Shown here one piece after another: positions 7,703 through 13,973 of a DNA stretch of 20,609 nt. A program made the translations under genes and the position numbers. Source of the DNA: DAIDJM01 sp964250215 (lineage in GTDB: Bacteria > Pseudomonadota > Alphaproteobacteria > Acetobacterales > Acetobacteraceae); NCBI GenBank assembly GCA_964250215.1, contig CAXUEX010000039.1:1-20609 (forward strand), given 5' to 3'. The notes beneath the pieces are model-generated. The model saw only the letters and a list, made by a program, of their open reading frames with translations. It had not been told where the DNA came from and did not search any database. Each line of letters starts with the position of its first letter. The first letter of the stretch is position 1.

Positions 7703-8134
7703 CTATTTCGGCGGCACTTCCGGCGGCGCGTTTGCGCCAGGTGGCGCCGCCGCGCCGGGCATACCCTCCACCGTCACTTCCGGCCCCTTCTTCGTCCAGT
7801 AGCCGTTGCCGATCTCCTCGGTCTTACCGTCCAGCGTCTCGTAAAGCACCCAGCTCTGCTTGCGCAGGCTGATGACGTAGTTGAGCTTCACCAGGTCCTC
7901 GGCGGCATTCACGTTGTTGATATCGGCAACGTCGCCTTCCTTGATCGTGCCCGTGTAGGCACGCTTGGTTTCGCCGCAACCGATCGTGTTGCCCTTCACG
8001 TTGTAGCCGTTCGTGATGTGCAGCCGCATTCCCTGGCACGAACCATCGAAATGGATCAGGTAGGTCCGCGTCTGCGCGGCGGCGCCGGTGGCGGCAAGCA
8101 GGGTGGCCGCGAACACCCCCGATTTCAGCAACAT
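7703..8134 (-). CDS. Small secreted protein of unknown function
   Basis: 143 residues starting at the ATG at 8134, which follows a strong AGGAGG site; the frame is open to 8179. A clear Sec signal peptide (about 1-20, ending TGAAAQ) leads to a mature domain of about 95 residues with two Cys (GSCQGMRL and NTIGCGET), perhaps a disulfide, and a Pro/Ala-rich tail (about 120-143). I do not recognise a family. It is the last gene of a leftward set with a cytochrome c and a porin-cytochrome, so it may be a periplasmic accessory to that pathway. Its stop lies one base from the stop of the convergent triheme cytochrome gene, leaving no room for a separate terminator. Confidence 0.8.
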   Translation of the reverse strand: MLLKSGVFAATLLAATGAAAQTRTYLIHFDGSCQGMRLHITNGYNVKGNTIGCGETKRAYTGTIKEGDVADINNVNAAEDLVKLNYVISLRKQSWVLYETLDGKTEEIGNGYWTKKGPEVTVEGMPGAAAPPGANAPPEVPPK

Positions 8135-8162
8135 GAACGCCTCCTGTTCTTTATGGCCGTCG

Positions 8163-8190
8163 GGCGGAACGCCTCGCATGGCGCTCCGCC
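8163..8190 (-). other. Intergenic hairpin between cytochrome c and small secreted protein genes
   Basis: GGCGGA-A-CGCC, a six-base loop, then GGCG-C-TCCGCC: ten base pairs with one mismatch, in the 69-base gap. No U-run follows. It could stabilise the upstream mRNA, or reduce expression of the small protein relative to the cytochromes. Confidence 0.55.
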
Positions 8191-8203
8191 TTCCGGATCG
8201 GGC

Positions 8204-8608
8204 TCAATCGTGCAGCGTCTGCAGATACGCGATGATGTCGTTGCGGTCCTTCGGATTCTTCAGCCCAGGAAACGACATCTTCGTGCCCGGCACCATCTTG
8301 CGCGCGCCGGCTTCCCAGATCAGCAGGTGCGGCACGTCCCACACCCATTGCGCCTGGGTTTTCAGCGCCTCGGAATAGTGGAAACCGGGATAGCTCGCGG
8401 CGTGCCGGCCATAAGCGCCGTATAGCGGCGGCCCGATCACGATCACGCCTTTCTTGTCGGAATGGCACAGCGAGCAGATCTGCTTGTAGATCTGATGGCC
8501 GTGCTGCGGATCGCCCGCCAGCGGCTCGTTCAGCGCCGCCCAGGCGGCGCCAGGGCCGGCAAGCAACGCCGAGAGCGTCACGCCAGCCAGGAGGTTGCGG
8601 ATAGACAT
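8204..8608 (-). CDS. Periplasmic class I cytochrome c (c2-like), partner of the porin-cytochrome
   Basis: 134 residues with a Sec signal peptide (about 1-24, AAWA cleavage) and one heme site, CSLCH (C45, C48, H49). The likely axial Met is M111 in GTKMSFPGL. IGPPLYGAYGR and the final DIIAYLQTL helix show it is a paralogue of the cytochrome at 4929-5309, with an expanded loop before the Met. It starts 12 bases after the stop of the porin-cytochrome gene on the same strand, so the two are very probably cotranscribed. That makes it the natural periplasmic acceptor of electrons from the outer-membrane protein, passing them to PufC, the bc1 complex or an oxidase. The partnership is inferred from position only. 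Confidence 0.93.
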   Translation of the reverse strand: MSIRNLLAGVTLSALLAGPGAAWAALNEPLAGDPQHGHQIYKQICSLCHSDKKGVIVIGPPLYGAYGRHAASYPGFHYSEALKTQAQWVWDVPHLLIWEAGARKMVPGTKMSFPGLKNPKDRNDIIAYLQTLHD

Positions 8609-8620
8609 AGGCTTACTCCC

Positions 8621-10090
8621 TTAGAAAACCGTCCAAAGATACAGAAACAGCGTGTTGTTGTCGGACGCGTTCCGGCCATACCCATCGTAGTTATGGCCGC
8701 CTCCGTTAAACTGGGTGAACACATAGTACTGAAGTCCCAGCCGCCAATTGATGAACGGCCGCAGCGGCCAGAAATGGTCGTCCTTGCCGAACGGCACCCA
8801 GTCGGCCTCGAACAGGAAGTAAGTGGTGTCCGGCGACCCGCTGGTGCTGCCCGTGCCGTCGTTGTTTCCGTTGTTGAACAGCCCCTCGTTGCGCGTGCCC
8901 CAAACCTTGTCGAACGCGAAATTGGCGCCGTAGGTGTTGTCGTAGAAGTAATTGAACGCCTCGTGCCAGTGATAGAGGTTGTTCTTCTTCGGCGAGTTGG
9001 CGGCAAAATTCGGGTTGTTCGGGTCGGGGTTGGAGAACGCTTTCAGATCCTGCCACTCGGTGCCCAGATACCCGTCGTTGGCGAACTCGTTGACATCGTT
9101 TTCGCCAAGAAACTGGTAGCCGTGCCGGAACCAGAAATCGGTGTAGCGGTTGTGCCCGAAATTGCCGATGCCACTGTATTTCGTGCTGGGATCCGATGGG
9201 TTGAACCGGCCATCCCAATACGTAATCCCCACATGCGCGTTGTTCGCTCCCCAGAACCAGGCCTTGTCGAGCTGCACGTAAGGCTCGGCGCCGGTGCTGC
9301 TGCCGTTGCCGACCGGATTGGGGCCCTCGCCCAGGTGCTGCGTCACCCAGGGCGGCTCGGACTCGTACAATCCGGCTTCGGCATAGATGCTCTGGTCGTA
9401 CCAGGTATAAGCCGTCAGGCCCCACGTATTGCTCTGCAGCACGCCCCCATCCAGCGAAAGCGCCGCATTGCCGCCATTGCCCAGGAAGTATCCGATATAC
9501 GGGTAGGCCCAGATGCCGTTGTCGTTCCACGGATCGGAAACACCCGGTCCGTTGTTGAAACTGACTCCAACGATCGAATCCTTGCCGAAAATATCGATCT
9601 GGTCGGTAACCTTGATGTCCGTGTTGTCGTTCGCAAAGGTCTTCGAGACGTTGTTGTAGGTATTCTGGAAGAACGCGCCAAATCCCACACCCGAATCGGT
9701 CTGAAAACCGCCGGCGATAAAGGTGCTCAGCGCATCGAATCCGGCATTGTCGTTCGCGTTGTAATGCGGCGTTGCCGCAGCCGTAGGCTCGTCCTTGTTG
9801 TAGTGCTCGAAGCCGAACTGCAACCATACCGCGAATGGCACGTGCGAATACCACTGGTCGCCGCCGCGGATCGAATACCCGCGTATCTTGAACATGCGTC
9901 CGAACGGCGTGAGCTGCGGGCCCAGCGCGCCGATATGGCATTGCGAGCACGCATACCCAGTCTGCTGCGCAAACGCCGGCACCGCCCGCGCCGGACTAAG
10001 CGCACCCTGCGCCCCCAAGGCGCCCCCCAGTGCGGTCAAAGAAACCAGGAAACGGCGCCGCCAATCGCTCGACCGGTAGCTTTCACGCAT
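8621..10090 (-). CDS. Outer-membrane monoheme porin-cytochrome, Cyc2-superfamily-like
   Basis: 489 residues. A signal segment with an RRRF cluster (residues 11-14) ends near SPARA (about 36). It is followed at once by a single heme-binding site, CSQCH (C48, C51, H52), set in the pattern PAFAQQTGYACSQCH then LTPFGRMFKIRGY, which matches the N-terminal cytochrome of Cyc2-like fused porins. The rest (about 80-489) is rich in Asn, Gly and aromatic residues with alternating beta-strand character and ends in a terminal Phe (LYLWTVF), as expected of a BAM-inserted beta-barrel. Cyc2 in acidophilic and neutrophilic iron oxidisers takes electrons from Fe(II) outside the cell, but the wider family includes members with no known donor. 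Here five residues, not the usual three, separate the heme His from the following Pro. It leads an operon with a cytochrome c. Substrate unknown. Confidence 0.85.
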   Translation of the reverse strand: MRESYRSSDWRRRFLVSLTALGGALGAQGALSPARAVPAFAQQTGYACSQCHIGALGPQLTPFGRMFKIRGYSIRGGDQWYSHVPFAVWLQFGFEHYNKDEPTAAATPHYNANDNAGFDALSTFIAGGFQTDSGVGFGAFFQNTYNNVSKTFANDNTDIKVTDQIDIFGKDSIVGVSFNNGPGVSDPWNDNGIWAYPYIGYFLGNGGNAALSLDGGVLQSNTWGLTAYTWYDQSIYAEAGLYESEPPWVTQHLGEGPNPVGNGSSTGAEPYVQLDKAWFWGANNAHVGITYWDGRFNPSDPSTKYSGIGNFGHNRYTDFWFRHGYQFLGENDVNEFANDGYLGTEWQDLKAFSNPDPNNPNFAANSPKKNNLYHWHEAFNYFYDNTYGANFAFDKVWGTRNEGLFNNGNNDGTGSTSGSPDTTYFLFEADWVPFGKDDHFWPLRPFINWRLGLQYYVFTQFNGGGHNYDGYGRNASDNNTLFLYLWTVF

Positions 10091-10372
10091 CGTCCCATCC
10101 CCTCAACCGGGCTTGCCGCCCGTGCTGCACAACATTTCGATCTGGGAGCATACCCGCAAACCGACAGGGGTCTCCCAACCGCATCGTACCCAGGCTGGCG
10201 CCGAAGCCACACTCCAGCCACGGCACCCGCATCGGCATTGCCGCGGCGGCGATATCTACAGAGGGACTGCCCAGCGCGCAAGCCTGCGCTGTGGTTTTTA
10301 CATGGCACATGTTGCCCGCTGCACACCCTGTTGCGAAATCGGCCCCGCCGATAATGCTTTTTGTTGCGGCGC
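10091..10372. other. Intergenic region upstream of the porin-cytochrome gene
   Basis: About 280 bases with no convincing gene on either strand. It must hold the promoter of the leftward porin-cytochrome operon and lies beyond the end of the puf superoperon. I saw no TGT-N12-ACA PpsR-type site and no clear sigma-70 boxes. A weak GGGA ribosome site precedes the ATG at 10090. Confidence 0.6.
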
Positions 10373-10404
10373 AAAAAAAGGGAGAGTCCCTGCGGACTCT
10401 CCCT
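10373..10404 (-). terminator. Intrinsic terminator of the puf superoperon
   Basis: Read on the minus strand after the pufC stop: AGGGAGAGTCC, a four-base loop, GGACTCTCCCT, then seven U. This is an 11-bp perfect stem followed at once by a U-run, a textbook rho-independent terminator 37 bases after pufC. It separates the superoperon from the porin-cytochrome operon, which is read in the same direction. Confidence 0.95.
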
Positions 10405-10440
10405 GAAATCCCGTCCAAATTGCTGCGGTGCAGCGAGCGG

Positions 10441-11508
10441 CTATTCCTTCGGCGGCGGCTGCACCGAGCCGATATTCGCCGTGAGGTTCACCTGCCCGTT
10501 CGCCGCTATCTCCGGATAGGTCTTCAGCATGCTCACCCCGAACAACGGCTTGTACACCCCCTTGTGGCACGTCGCGCAGCCCACCTTCGGCACGTCGCCC
10601 AGCGCGCCCAGCCGGTAGCTCGGGAACACCTTCTGCAACGATCCCAGGAAGTTGTTGTTCAGGTCGCGCACCATTCGGATGCCGTACCATGCGGTCACGC
10701 GCTGCGGCGCGCTCTGGCTCCAGTCCCGCAGCGCCCGCGTGTTGTGGCAATAATCGCAGTTCACGCCCAGCGACTGGCTCATGTACATCATCAGCGCGTA
10801 GGTCCAGGTGGCGCGTTTCAGCGGCATCGGATCGGTGCCGGGCAGCGCCACCGCCGATTGCACGCGGATTTCGTTCGCCTGCAACAGGAACGGCGTCAGC
10901 GGATCGTACGGCAGCGACGAATAGCCGGCCGTCACGTTCGGTATGTTCTTGCCCTGGTTCGCTTCCGCCATGCCGCCGAGTTCCCCCGGCGCCGGCGGCG
11001 GCTCGCTATACCAGATGCGCGAGGGCACCGGGTTGCCGCGATGGCAGGTGTAGCACGTCACCCCGGTGATCCCCACGTGCGACGACCAGTTGGTGTTGAT
11101 GTAATCCACCATCTGCAGCATCCGGCGCGCCACGATCTTGGTGTAGTTGGTGTCCCAGGCCGGGTTCTCCGCATTGTGGCAATACGTGCAGCCCTGCACC
11201 GGCGCCACCCAGTCCTTGATCGAGGCCATCAGCCGCAAAAATTCCAGCGCGTCCACCTTCCCCAGCACCTTCACGTTCTGGTACGTCTCGGAAGATGGCG
11301 AACCGGCCGGATCGATCGCCGGTTCCGGATCCGGAACTTTGTTGATCTCCCGCAGCTTCTCCACCTTGCCCGGCAGGTAGTTCACCTCCAGCGCCAGCCC
11401 GCGATAGCCGCGCTGGATGGTCGTCACCGGCGGGTGCGTGAACGAGAAGGTCAGCGCGGCCGCGCCCACAACCGCCGCGGCGCCCACCAGTTTGATCACG
11501 AACGTCAT
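10441..11508 (-). CDS. pufC: Reaction-centre tetraheme cytochrome c subunit PufC
   Basis: 355 residues with four heme sites: CTYCH (107-111), CYTCH (152-156), CDYCH (251-255) and CATCH (311-315). The two-plus-two spacing is that of PufC, the periplasmic subunit that re-reduces the special pair. One hydrophobic N-terminal helix (about 5-24) anchors it. There is no Cys in that helix, so the lipoprotein anchor known from Blastochloris viridis is absent. The start at 11508 overlaps the pufM stop as ATGA, so translation is coupled; the longer open frame upstream lies inside pufM and is rejected. The C-terminal 30 residues are Pro-rich and flexible. It receives electrons from soluble carriers such as cytochrome c2 or HiPIP, and perhaps from the cytochromes encoded at 4929 or 8204. 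Confidence 0.98.
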   Translation of the reverse strand: MTFVIKLVGAAAVVGAAALTFSFTHPPVTTIQRGYRGLALEVNYLPGKVEKLREINKVPDPEPAIDPAGSPSSETYQNVKVLGKVDALEFLRLMASIKDWVAPVQGCTYCHNAENPAWDTNYTKIVARRMLQMVDYINTNWSSHVGITGVTCYTCHRGNPVPSRIWYSEPPPAPGELGGMAEANQGKNIPNVTAGYSSLPYDPLTPFLLQANEIRVQSAVALPGTDPMPLKRATWTYALMMYMSQSLGVNCDYCHNTRALRDWSQSAPQRVTAWYGIRMVRDLNNNFLGSLQKVFPSYRLGALGDVPKVGCATCHKGVYKPLFGVSMLKTYPEIAANGQVNLTANIGSVQPPPKE

Positions 11509-12503
11509 GGCGCAACTCCATTCGGCAGCGGGCTGTGATGCAGCAGCGGATCGGGCACACCGCCGGGCACGAAGGAATACGGGTAGCTCGGCACGATCCC
11601 GTGCTTGATGCCCCAAAGATACCAGTTGTCCACCACCGTGCCGGTGAGCAGGATGCCGATGCCGCCCACCACCGGGCAGAGCACGGCGAACCACCAGGCC
11701 CAGCGATGGATCGATTCCGCGGTGGCGTTGAAGCCCATCGTCCAGCGCCAGAACAGCGCCCCGCGCTCAAACGCCGTGCCGCGGTCCACGATCTGCTCCA
11801 CCTCGCGTTCCGCGCCGTATCGCGAGGTCGCCAGCACCGTGCCCGCATGCATCGCGAACAGCACCGCCGAGCCATACAGGAAGGCGATCGACAGCATGTG
11901 GAACGGATTGTAGAACAAATTGCCGTAGCGCAATGAGAACGCGGCGGTCCAGTCCAAATGGGGGAACACGCCGAACGGCACCGCCTCGCCGAAATCGCCC
12001 ATCAGCACCGGCCGGATGAAGCCCAGCACCAAATACAGCCAGATCGCGCCCGCGAAAGCCCAGGGCGTGTGCGTGCCCAGGCCCAGCGCCCGCGCCCGCC
12101 GATACATCCGCACCCACCACAGCAGGATGGACGTGGTCAGGAAAAACCCGGCCATCAGCCACCAGCCGCCATGCGCCAGCGGCGGAAAGTGCAGCCCGTA
12201 TTGCGGCGCCGGCGGTTCCAGCGCCAGCCACGGCAGCTCGTGGAAGAAGCGGATCGGATTGAACCCGACGGAGGCCGCCATGTTCAGCCCGATGATCACG
12301 ATCGCCACCGTGCCGCACACCATCGAGGCGATGCCCACCCGGCCGAGATAGATCGGCCCAAGCTGCGCATCGCCGATCCGCCCCAGCAAGTGCACGAAGC
12401 GCGGCTGGAAAATGCGGTTTTCGCCTTCGCCCCGCGGCAGCGGCATCACGTGCAGCGGGCCTCTCACCTGAACGCGGGTAAAGATGTTCTGATAGGCGGC
12501 CAT
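11505..12503 (-). CDS. pufM: Photosynthetic reaction centre M subunit
   Basis: 332 residues, five membrane helices. Numbering matches Rhodobacter sphaeroides M through the core: H182 and H202 (bacteriochlorophyll ligands), Y210, H219, E234 and H266 (non-heme iron ligands), and W252 by the QA site in FWRWTMGF. The C terminus is extended beyond VDNWYLWG by about 35 residues, as in species whose reaction centre binds a PufC cytochrome. It starts 36 bases after pufL and overlaps pufC by four bases. All key residues are intact, so the reaction centre should be functional. Confidence 0.99.
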   Translation of the reverse strand: MAAYQNIFTRVQVRGPLHVMPLPRGEGENRIFQPRFVHLLGRIGDAQLGPIYLGRVGIASMVCGTVAIVIIGLNMAASVGFNPIRFFHELPWLALEPPAPQYGLHFPPLAHGGWWLMAGFFLTTSILLWWVRMYRRARALGLGTHTPWAFAGAIWLYLVLGFIRPVLMGDFGEAVPFGVFPHLDWTAAFSLRYGNLFYNPFHMLSIAFLYGSAVLFAMHAGTVLATSRYGAEREVEQIVDRGTAFERGALFWRWTMGFNATAESIHRWAWWFAVLCPVVGGIGILLTGTVVDNWYLWGIKHGIVPSYPYSFVPGGVPDPLLHHSPLPNGVAP

Positions 12504-12539
12504 TTGCGTTGTCCTATGCTAGCCCCGTTTGTTTCGCTC

Positions 12540-13367
12540 TTACCGTGTCGCCACCGGCAGGTTCAGCCACCAGTTCCACCATTCCGGCCAGCCGCGCGTC
12601 CAGAACGGACCGCTGAGCACGATGCACACGGCGCTGAAGAACGCGGCGCCCATCGCCAGGAACAGCCCGAGCCGGTGGATGCCCAGCGGCCCGATCGACC
12701 AGCCGATCGCATCCAGATAATACTGGTTCTCGTGCCCGGCGCTCTTCACCAGCTCGCCCTTCTTCGGGTTCGACGCCCCCAGAACCAGCGATCCGTGCAA
12801 GGAAAGCGCCAGCGCGTTCGTGAAGAAGAACGTGATCGCCAGCATGTGGAACGGATTGTAGTGGAAGTGCAGGAACTGGTATCCCACATTCGATACCCAA
12901 TCGAGATGGCTGAGTATCCCGTAAGGAAACCCGTGCCCCCACGCACCCAGCAGCAGCGGCCGGATGATCTCCAGCGTCACATACGCCAGGATCGCGATGC
13001 TGAACGCCACCGGAACATGCAGCCCCATGCCCAGCTTGCGCGCGATCTCCACCTGGCGCAGCGCCCAGCAGCAGAACGCCCCGGTCGCGCACAGCGTGAT
13101 GATCTGCCACAAGCCGCCATGCGCCAGCGGCGCCAGCGCCAGGCCGTATTTCAGATCTGGCGGCGCGATGCTGATCGCCCAGATATCCGCGGTGCCGCCG
13201 ATCGCGGCGCCATACACCAGCAGCGCGGTGCCGAGCACCGCGAAGAACAGCGTCGCGACGCCGAAGAACCCGACATAGAAAGCGCCGACCCAGAAGTCGA
13301 ACAGCTCGCCGCCGAGCAGCGTCCCGCCACGCACCCGATACTTCTTCTCGAAGCTCAGCATCGACAT
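12540..13367 (-). CDS. pufL: Photosynthetic reaction centre L subunit
   Basis: 275 residues, five membrane helices. With one residue offset from Rhodobacter sphaeroides numbering, the ligands are H154 (L153), H174 (L173, special pair), H191 (L190) and H231 (L230, iron), and E213 in GHENQYYLD is L212 near QB. The residue equivalent to L168 is His (H169, in FHYNPFHM). Acidiphilium, which uses Zn-bacteriochlorophyll, is reported to have Glu there, so this feature favours ordinary Mg pigment. A GGGGAA site precedes the ATG at 13367; an in-frame Met at residue 3 is an alternative start. Confidence 0.99.
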   Translation of the reverse strand: MSMLSFEKKYRVRGGTLLGGELFDFWVGAFYVGFFGVATLFFAVLGTALLVYGAAIGGTADIWAISIAPPDLKYGLALAPLAHGGLWQIITLCATGAFCCWALRQVEIARKLGMGLHVPVAFSIAILAYVTLEIIRPLLLGAWGHGFPYGILSHLDWVSNVGYQFLHFHYNPFHMLAITFFFTNALALSLHGSLVLGASNPKKGELVKSAGHENQYYLDAIGWSIGPLGIHRLGLFLAMGAAFFSAVCIVLSGPFWTRGWPEWWNWWLNLPVATR

Positions 13368-13409
13368 GGCAACATTCCCCTAATGCTTGGCACCGCTCCG
13401 CGAACCGGA

Positions 13410-13438
13410 GGCGGCAGGGCCAGGCCCCGCACGCCGCC
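13410..13438 (-). other. Intercistronic hairpin between pufA and pufL
   Basis: On the transcript: GGCGGC, a short bulge, GGGC-CTG-GCCC, then GCCGCC, in the 91-base gap after pufA. Hairpins here in Rhodobacter protect the pufBA mRNA from 3' decay and give far more LH1 than reaction-centre protein. Position and shape suggest the same role. Confidence 0.7.
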
Positions 13439-13458
13439 GGCCGCGTGACCGATGCGCT

Positions 13459-13650
13459 CTACTTCACGGGCGCCGGCAATGGCGCCGCCGCCGCCGCCGC
13501 ATTCGCCGCATGCGCATGCGGACCATCCAGCCAGTTGAACCGGTCGGTGCTGAGCAGGATGAAGTGAATCAGCAGCGCCAGAACAAACAGAAAGATGAAC
13601 AGCGCAACCAGGGCTCTCCGAGGATCGAAGAGAAGCCATACTCTCCACAT
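13459..13650 (-). CDS. pufA: LH1 light-harvesting protein alpha chain
   Basis: 63 residues. The MWRVWLLFDPRRAL N terminus, one membrane helix (about 12-34) with the bacteriochlorophyll ligand H29 (ALLIHFILLST), and the DRFNWLDG segment after the helix are diagnostic of LH1 alpha. The last 17 residues are an Ala/Pro-rich tail. A ribosome site, AGGAGG, overlaps the pufB stop, and the two genes are 9 bases apart. It pairs with the beta chain in a ring around the reaction centre. Confidence 0.98.
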   Translation of the reverse strand: MWRVWLLFDPRRALVALFIFLFVLALLIHFILLSTDRFNWLDGPHAHAANAAAAAAPLPAPVK

Positions 13651-13659
13651 TGCCGCCTC

Positions 13660-13884
13660 CTAGCCCAGCAGGGCCGTTACGTGATGCAGGCTCTCCAGCA
13701 GCGATTGCTGCGTGGTGCCACCTCCCCCCTGCAGCCACGGACGCCACGTCCACACCAGGAAGTGTGCCACGACCGCAATGCCGGTGAACGCGAGGAAGCT
13801 CGTCATGAAGATGCCGTGAAACGCCTTCGCCTCCTCCTCGGTCAGCCCCGATGTGGAGCTGGTTCTGTCGATGTCCAAAGCCAT
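13660..13884 (-). CDS. pufB: LH1 light-harvesting protein beta chain with C-terminal extension
   Basis: 74 residues. The core is typical: TEEEAKAFHGIF with H23, one membrane helix, bacteriochlorophyll ligand H41 (VVAHFLVW), and the RPWL end motif at 48-51. Most LH1 beta chains stop at or shortly after this motif (about 47-55 residues). Here about 23 more residues follow: a GGGG linker and an amphipathic-looking segment (TTQQSLLESLHHVTALLG). The frame ends in a normal TAG that overlaps the pufA ribosome site, so the extension looks real. No pufQ lies upstream. Confidence 0.97.
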   Translation of the reverse strand: MALDIDRTSSTSGLTEEEAKAFHGIFMTSFLAFTGIAVVAHFLVWTWRPWLQGGGGTTQQSLLESLHHVTALLG

Positions 13885-13944
13885 TCAACCACCCTCCTTG
13901 CTTGGCCTTGAGGCCAGCGCCGCGGTGTTCCCCCGCGGCCGGGA

Positions 13945-13971
13945 TCGCCGGAAATGTTCTTGTTCCGGCGA
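13945..13971 (-). other. Inverted repeat between bchZ and pufB
   Basis: TCGCCGGAA, a nine-base loop, TTCCGGCGA: nine perfect base pairs starting 3 bases after the bchZ stop. There is no U-run, so it is not a standard terminator. It may act as a partial terminator, a 3' stabiliser for bchZ or an RNase-processing site before the pufB message. Confidence 0.65.
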
Positions 13972-13973
13972 CG

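Noticed and set aside
8462..10354. 630-residue open frame antisense to the porin-cytochrome and cytochrome genes
   Set aside because: It spans two convincing minus-strand genes, has no recognisable domain, and is explained by GC-rich codon bias.
10091..10372. PpsR-type site upstream of the porin-cytochrome operon
   Set aside because: Several TGT triplets were checked; none has ACA after 12 bases.
12540..13367. Zn-bacteriochlorophyll reaction centre (Acidiphilium type)
   Set aside because: The L168-equivalent residue is His, not the Glu reported for Acidiphilium.
11958..13448. 496-residue plus-strand frame over pufL and pufM
   Set aside because: Arg/Pro/Gln-rich shadow of the reaction-centre genes.
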